A DNA stretch of 64,000 nt. Source: Chimaeribacter californicus (GTDB lineage: Bacteria > Pseudomonadota > Gammaproteobacteria > Enterobacterales > Enterobacteriaceae). The stretch is taken from contig NZ_PJZF01000015.1 in NCBI RefSeq assembly GCF_002858675.1, positions 59,846-123,845 of the forward strand, given 5' to 3'. The translations under genes were made by a program, and so were the position numbers. Of the stretch, positions 62,449-64,000 are shown in pieces (the stretch's first letter is position 1; each line of letters opens with the position of its first letter). The notes below the pieces were generated by a model. The model saw only the letters and a list, made by a program, of their open reading frames with translations, made no database searches and was not told the DNA's origin.

Positions 62449-63999
62449 TCAGACCGGGCGCTGGTTCAGCTTCTGTTGGGCACGCTGGCGGCTCTGGTAA
62501 CCGATGTTGTTATTACCCCACAATGTTTCATAAGGCATACCTGCCAGCAGCTCGACCGTCGCGCGTGCCTGCGGTGACACCTGATCCGGCACCGGGCCAC
62601 CCGCCTCTTTCATTCTCAGCGTCTCTTCCCGCAGGGTATTGTGCGTTTGCAGATTGAGTTTGAACCGCAGCGAGATAAAGAAGCCACACGCCAGCACCAG
62701 GACGGTGCCCACGCTGAGGATCAGCAAAATGGTGTTACGCACTTCCGGCACCTGTTCACTCTGGCCGGAGACGAAACCGCCCAGTTGCATCGCAATACCA
62801 ACCAGCATAATGGCACCGGCCTGCGAGGCTTTGCGCGTCAGAGTCATGATGCCGGCAAAAATCCCTTCGCGCCGCTGCCCGGTGACCACTTCATCGACAT
62901 CGGCAATATAGGTATAGATGTTCCACGGCACATAGTTGATGCCGCCACGGCCCAGGCCCGCCACGGCGGAGATAAACAGCAGCGCGGTCATGCTGTCGTG
63001 CATGTTGCTGTAATAAAGTACTGCATAAGATAAGGCGCTCAGCCCAAACAGGGTGACGACCATGCGGTAAGACGGCGCAGGCCCCAGGCGGATACAGAGT
63101 GGGATCATGGCGATGACGGCCAGGAATTGCAGAATAGCCATGGTGCCCATCAGGTTGGACGCCACGGTAGCGCTCTGCATCAGCACAAACACGACGTAGT
63201 ACGTGAATACGGCGTTAAAGACATCCTGCGCGATGTAGCCGCCCAGATACATGCCTAAATGCTGGCGGAAAATCCGGATGCGGAAAGTAGAGGAGAGTTC
63301 AATTAACAGGCGGCGTAAACTCTGCCCTAAGGTCAGTTGCTGGTTGGCGCGTTCTGCCTGTAATTGGGCTTCTGACATCTCCTCGCGTGGGCGCTCCCAG
63401 GTAAAGCAATAGACCAGCGTCAGGACGACAGCGCAAATTACCGAGAAAACCAGGCTGGCATAGAAAAAGGAGACCGCATTATCTTTGCCGAAAATACCCA
63501 GCAGAATGCCGGGCAGAAATGCCGCCAGAATGGCCGAGAGCTGTGCCATGGCAATACGCGCGCCGGAGAATTTCGTTTTCTGTTTAAAGTCATCGGTCAT
63601 TTCCGGCACCAGGGTTTCGTAAGGCACCAGAATCATGGTGTAAACCACATCAAAGAACAGATAGGTCAATAGATAGTACCAGTAGCCCATATCACCTACC
63701 CACATCAGGCTGTAACTGAAGACCATCGGGATGCCCAGCAAAATAAAGAACTTACGGCGGCCAAAGCGTTTACCCAGCCAGGTGGCGCCAAAATTATCGG
63801 TTAAAAACCCCATCAGCGGGCTGACCACCGCATCCAGTACCCGCGCCATGGCAAAAATAAAGGTGGCTTCAATGGGTGTCAGGCCACAAAATGTTGTGTA
63901 AAAATAGAGCAGCCAGGCGGCCGTCAGTGCCGTGGTCCCGGCGCCCAGAAAATCACCGGATCCATATGATAGATAATGGTGTAATCCTATTTTCCGTTT
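62449..63999 (-). CDS. GPH-family sugar:cation symporter, 5' end cut by window edge
   Basis: Twelve-helix glycoside-pentoside-hexuronide symporter (MelB/GusB/TogT group). At least 516 residues are visible. The in-frame sequence continues upstream of the ATG at 63849 to the window edge (HYLSYGSGDFLGAGTTALTA), which is the typical family N-terminus, so only a few residues are missing and 63849 is not the start. The cation-site region AMARVLDAVVSPLMGFLTDN is intact. The C-terminal 65 residues after the last helix form an unusual polar tail (LRMKEAGGPVPDQVSPQARA onward). The N-terminus resembles oligogalacturonide-type transporters. The substrate is not determinable here, and no hydrolase gene adjoins within the window. 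Confidence 0.88.
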   Translation of the reverse strand, partial: KRKIGLHHYLSYGSGDFLGAGTTALTAAWLLYFYTTFCGLTPIEATFIFAMARVLDAVVSPLMGFLTDNFGATWLGKRFGRRKFFILLGIPMVFSYSLMWVGDMGYWYYLLTYLFFDVVYTMILVPYETLVPEMTDDFKQKTKFSGARIAMAQLSAILAAFLPGILLGIFGKDNAVSFFYASLVFSVICAVVLTLVYCFTWERPREEMSEAQLQAERANQQLTLGQSLRRLLIELSSTFRIRIFRQHLGMYLGGYIAQDVFNAVFTYYVVFVLMQSATVASNLMGTMAILQFLAVIAMIPLCIRLGPAPSYRMVVTLFGLSALSYAVLYYSNMHDSMTALLFISAVAGLGRGGINYVPWNIYTYIADVDEVVTGQRREGIFAGIMTLTRKASQAGAIMLVGIAMQLGGFVSGQSEQVPEVRNTILLILSVGTVLVLACGFFISLRFKLNLQTHNTLREETLRMKEAGGPVPDQVSPQARATVELLAGMPYETLWGNNNIGYQSRQRAQQKLNQRPV

Positions 64000-64000
64000 T

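Noticed and set aside
63849..63849. ATG at 63849 as start of the GPH transporter
   Set aside because: Clear family sequence continues in frame upstream to the window edge.

Overview
The window is a GC-rich, densely coded chromosome segment of a gammaproteobacterium of the order Enterobacterales. Gene order from mlaA/fadL to alaA follows, as one block, the E. coli K-12 region alaA-yfbR-yfbS-hxpA-yfbU-yfbV-ackA-pta ... mlaA (read in the opposite direction). Protein lengths and motifs agree nearly gene for gene. A cytochrome c maturation operon directly before mlaA, separate ccmH and ccmI genes, and inserted accessory genes point to a Serratia/Yersiniaceae-like relative rather than E. coli. That placement is an inference from gene content and order. 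I saw no tRNA, rRNA, CRISPR array, insertion sequence or prophage gene.

Layout: 1-5.4 kb, ccmC(partial)DEFGHI, haem delivery to c-type cytochromes, with all junctions overlapping. 5.5-12 kb, lipid and fatty acid genes mlaA, fadL, yfcZ, fadIJ. 12.4-20.4 kb, sixA, smrB, prmB, aroC, mepA, yfcA, epmC, yfcL, mnmC. 20.6-21.8 kb, fabB with adjoining FadR-like and FabR-like operators. 21.9-26.4 kb, an inserted aryl-beta-glucoside (bgl) operon with two RAT antiterminator/terminator switches. 26.4-28.6 kb, ybiR and flk. 28.7-33.3 kb, an inserted mirror-image module of two EamA exporters, each divergent from its own regulator (MocR type and AraC type). 33.4-37.2 kb, pdxB-usg-truA-dedA. 37.4-43.5 kb, accD-folC-dedD-cvpA-purF-ubiX, with a PurR box before cvpA. 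43.5-46.8 kb, hisJQMP with a probable sigma-54 promoter. 46.8-49.8 kb, an inserted pair: peptidase T-like gene and orphan DppA-like binding protein. 49.8-52.6 kb, yfcH, yfcG, yfcD. 52.7-56.1 kb, ackA-pta. 56.5-62.2 kb, yfbV, yfbU, hxpA, yfbS, yfbR, alaA. 62.4 kb to the edge, a 5'-truncated GPH-family sugar symporter.

The clearest functional theme is lipid metabolism. FadL imports fatty acids, FadIJ degrades them, MlaA handles outer-membrane phospholipid, FabB makes unsaturated acyl chains and AccD helps supply malonyl-CoA. FadR-like sites before fadL, fadI and fabB suggest one acyl-CoA-sensing regulator coordinates import, degradation and synthesis. Nitrogen supply (hisJQMP), peptide use (pepT with the DppA-like protein), beta-glucoside use (bgl) and overflow metabolism (ackA-pta) fill most of the rest.

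The window is mostly conserved core. The least explained parts are the dual-exporter island with 20-bp-spaced direct repeats before the MocR/EamA pair, the PepT/DppA-like pair, a five-copy 17-18 bp tandem repeat before yfcD, the long leader of sixA with a CRP-like site, and the NtrC/sigma-54-like architecture before hisJ. I found no clear sign of a wholly new multi-gene system.
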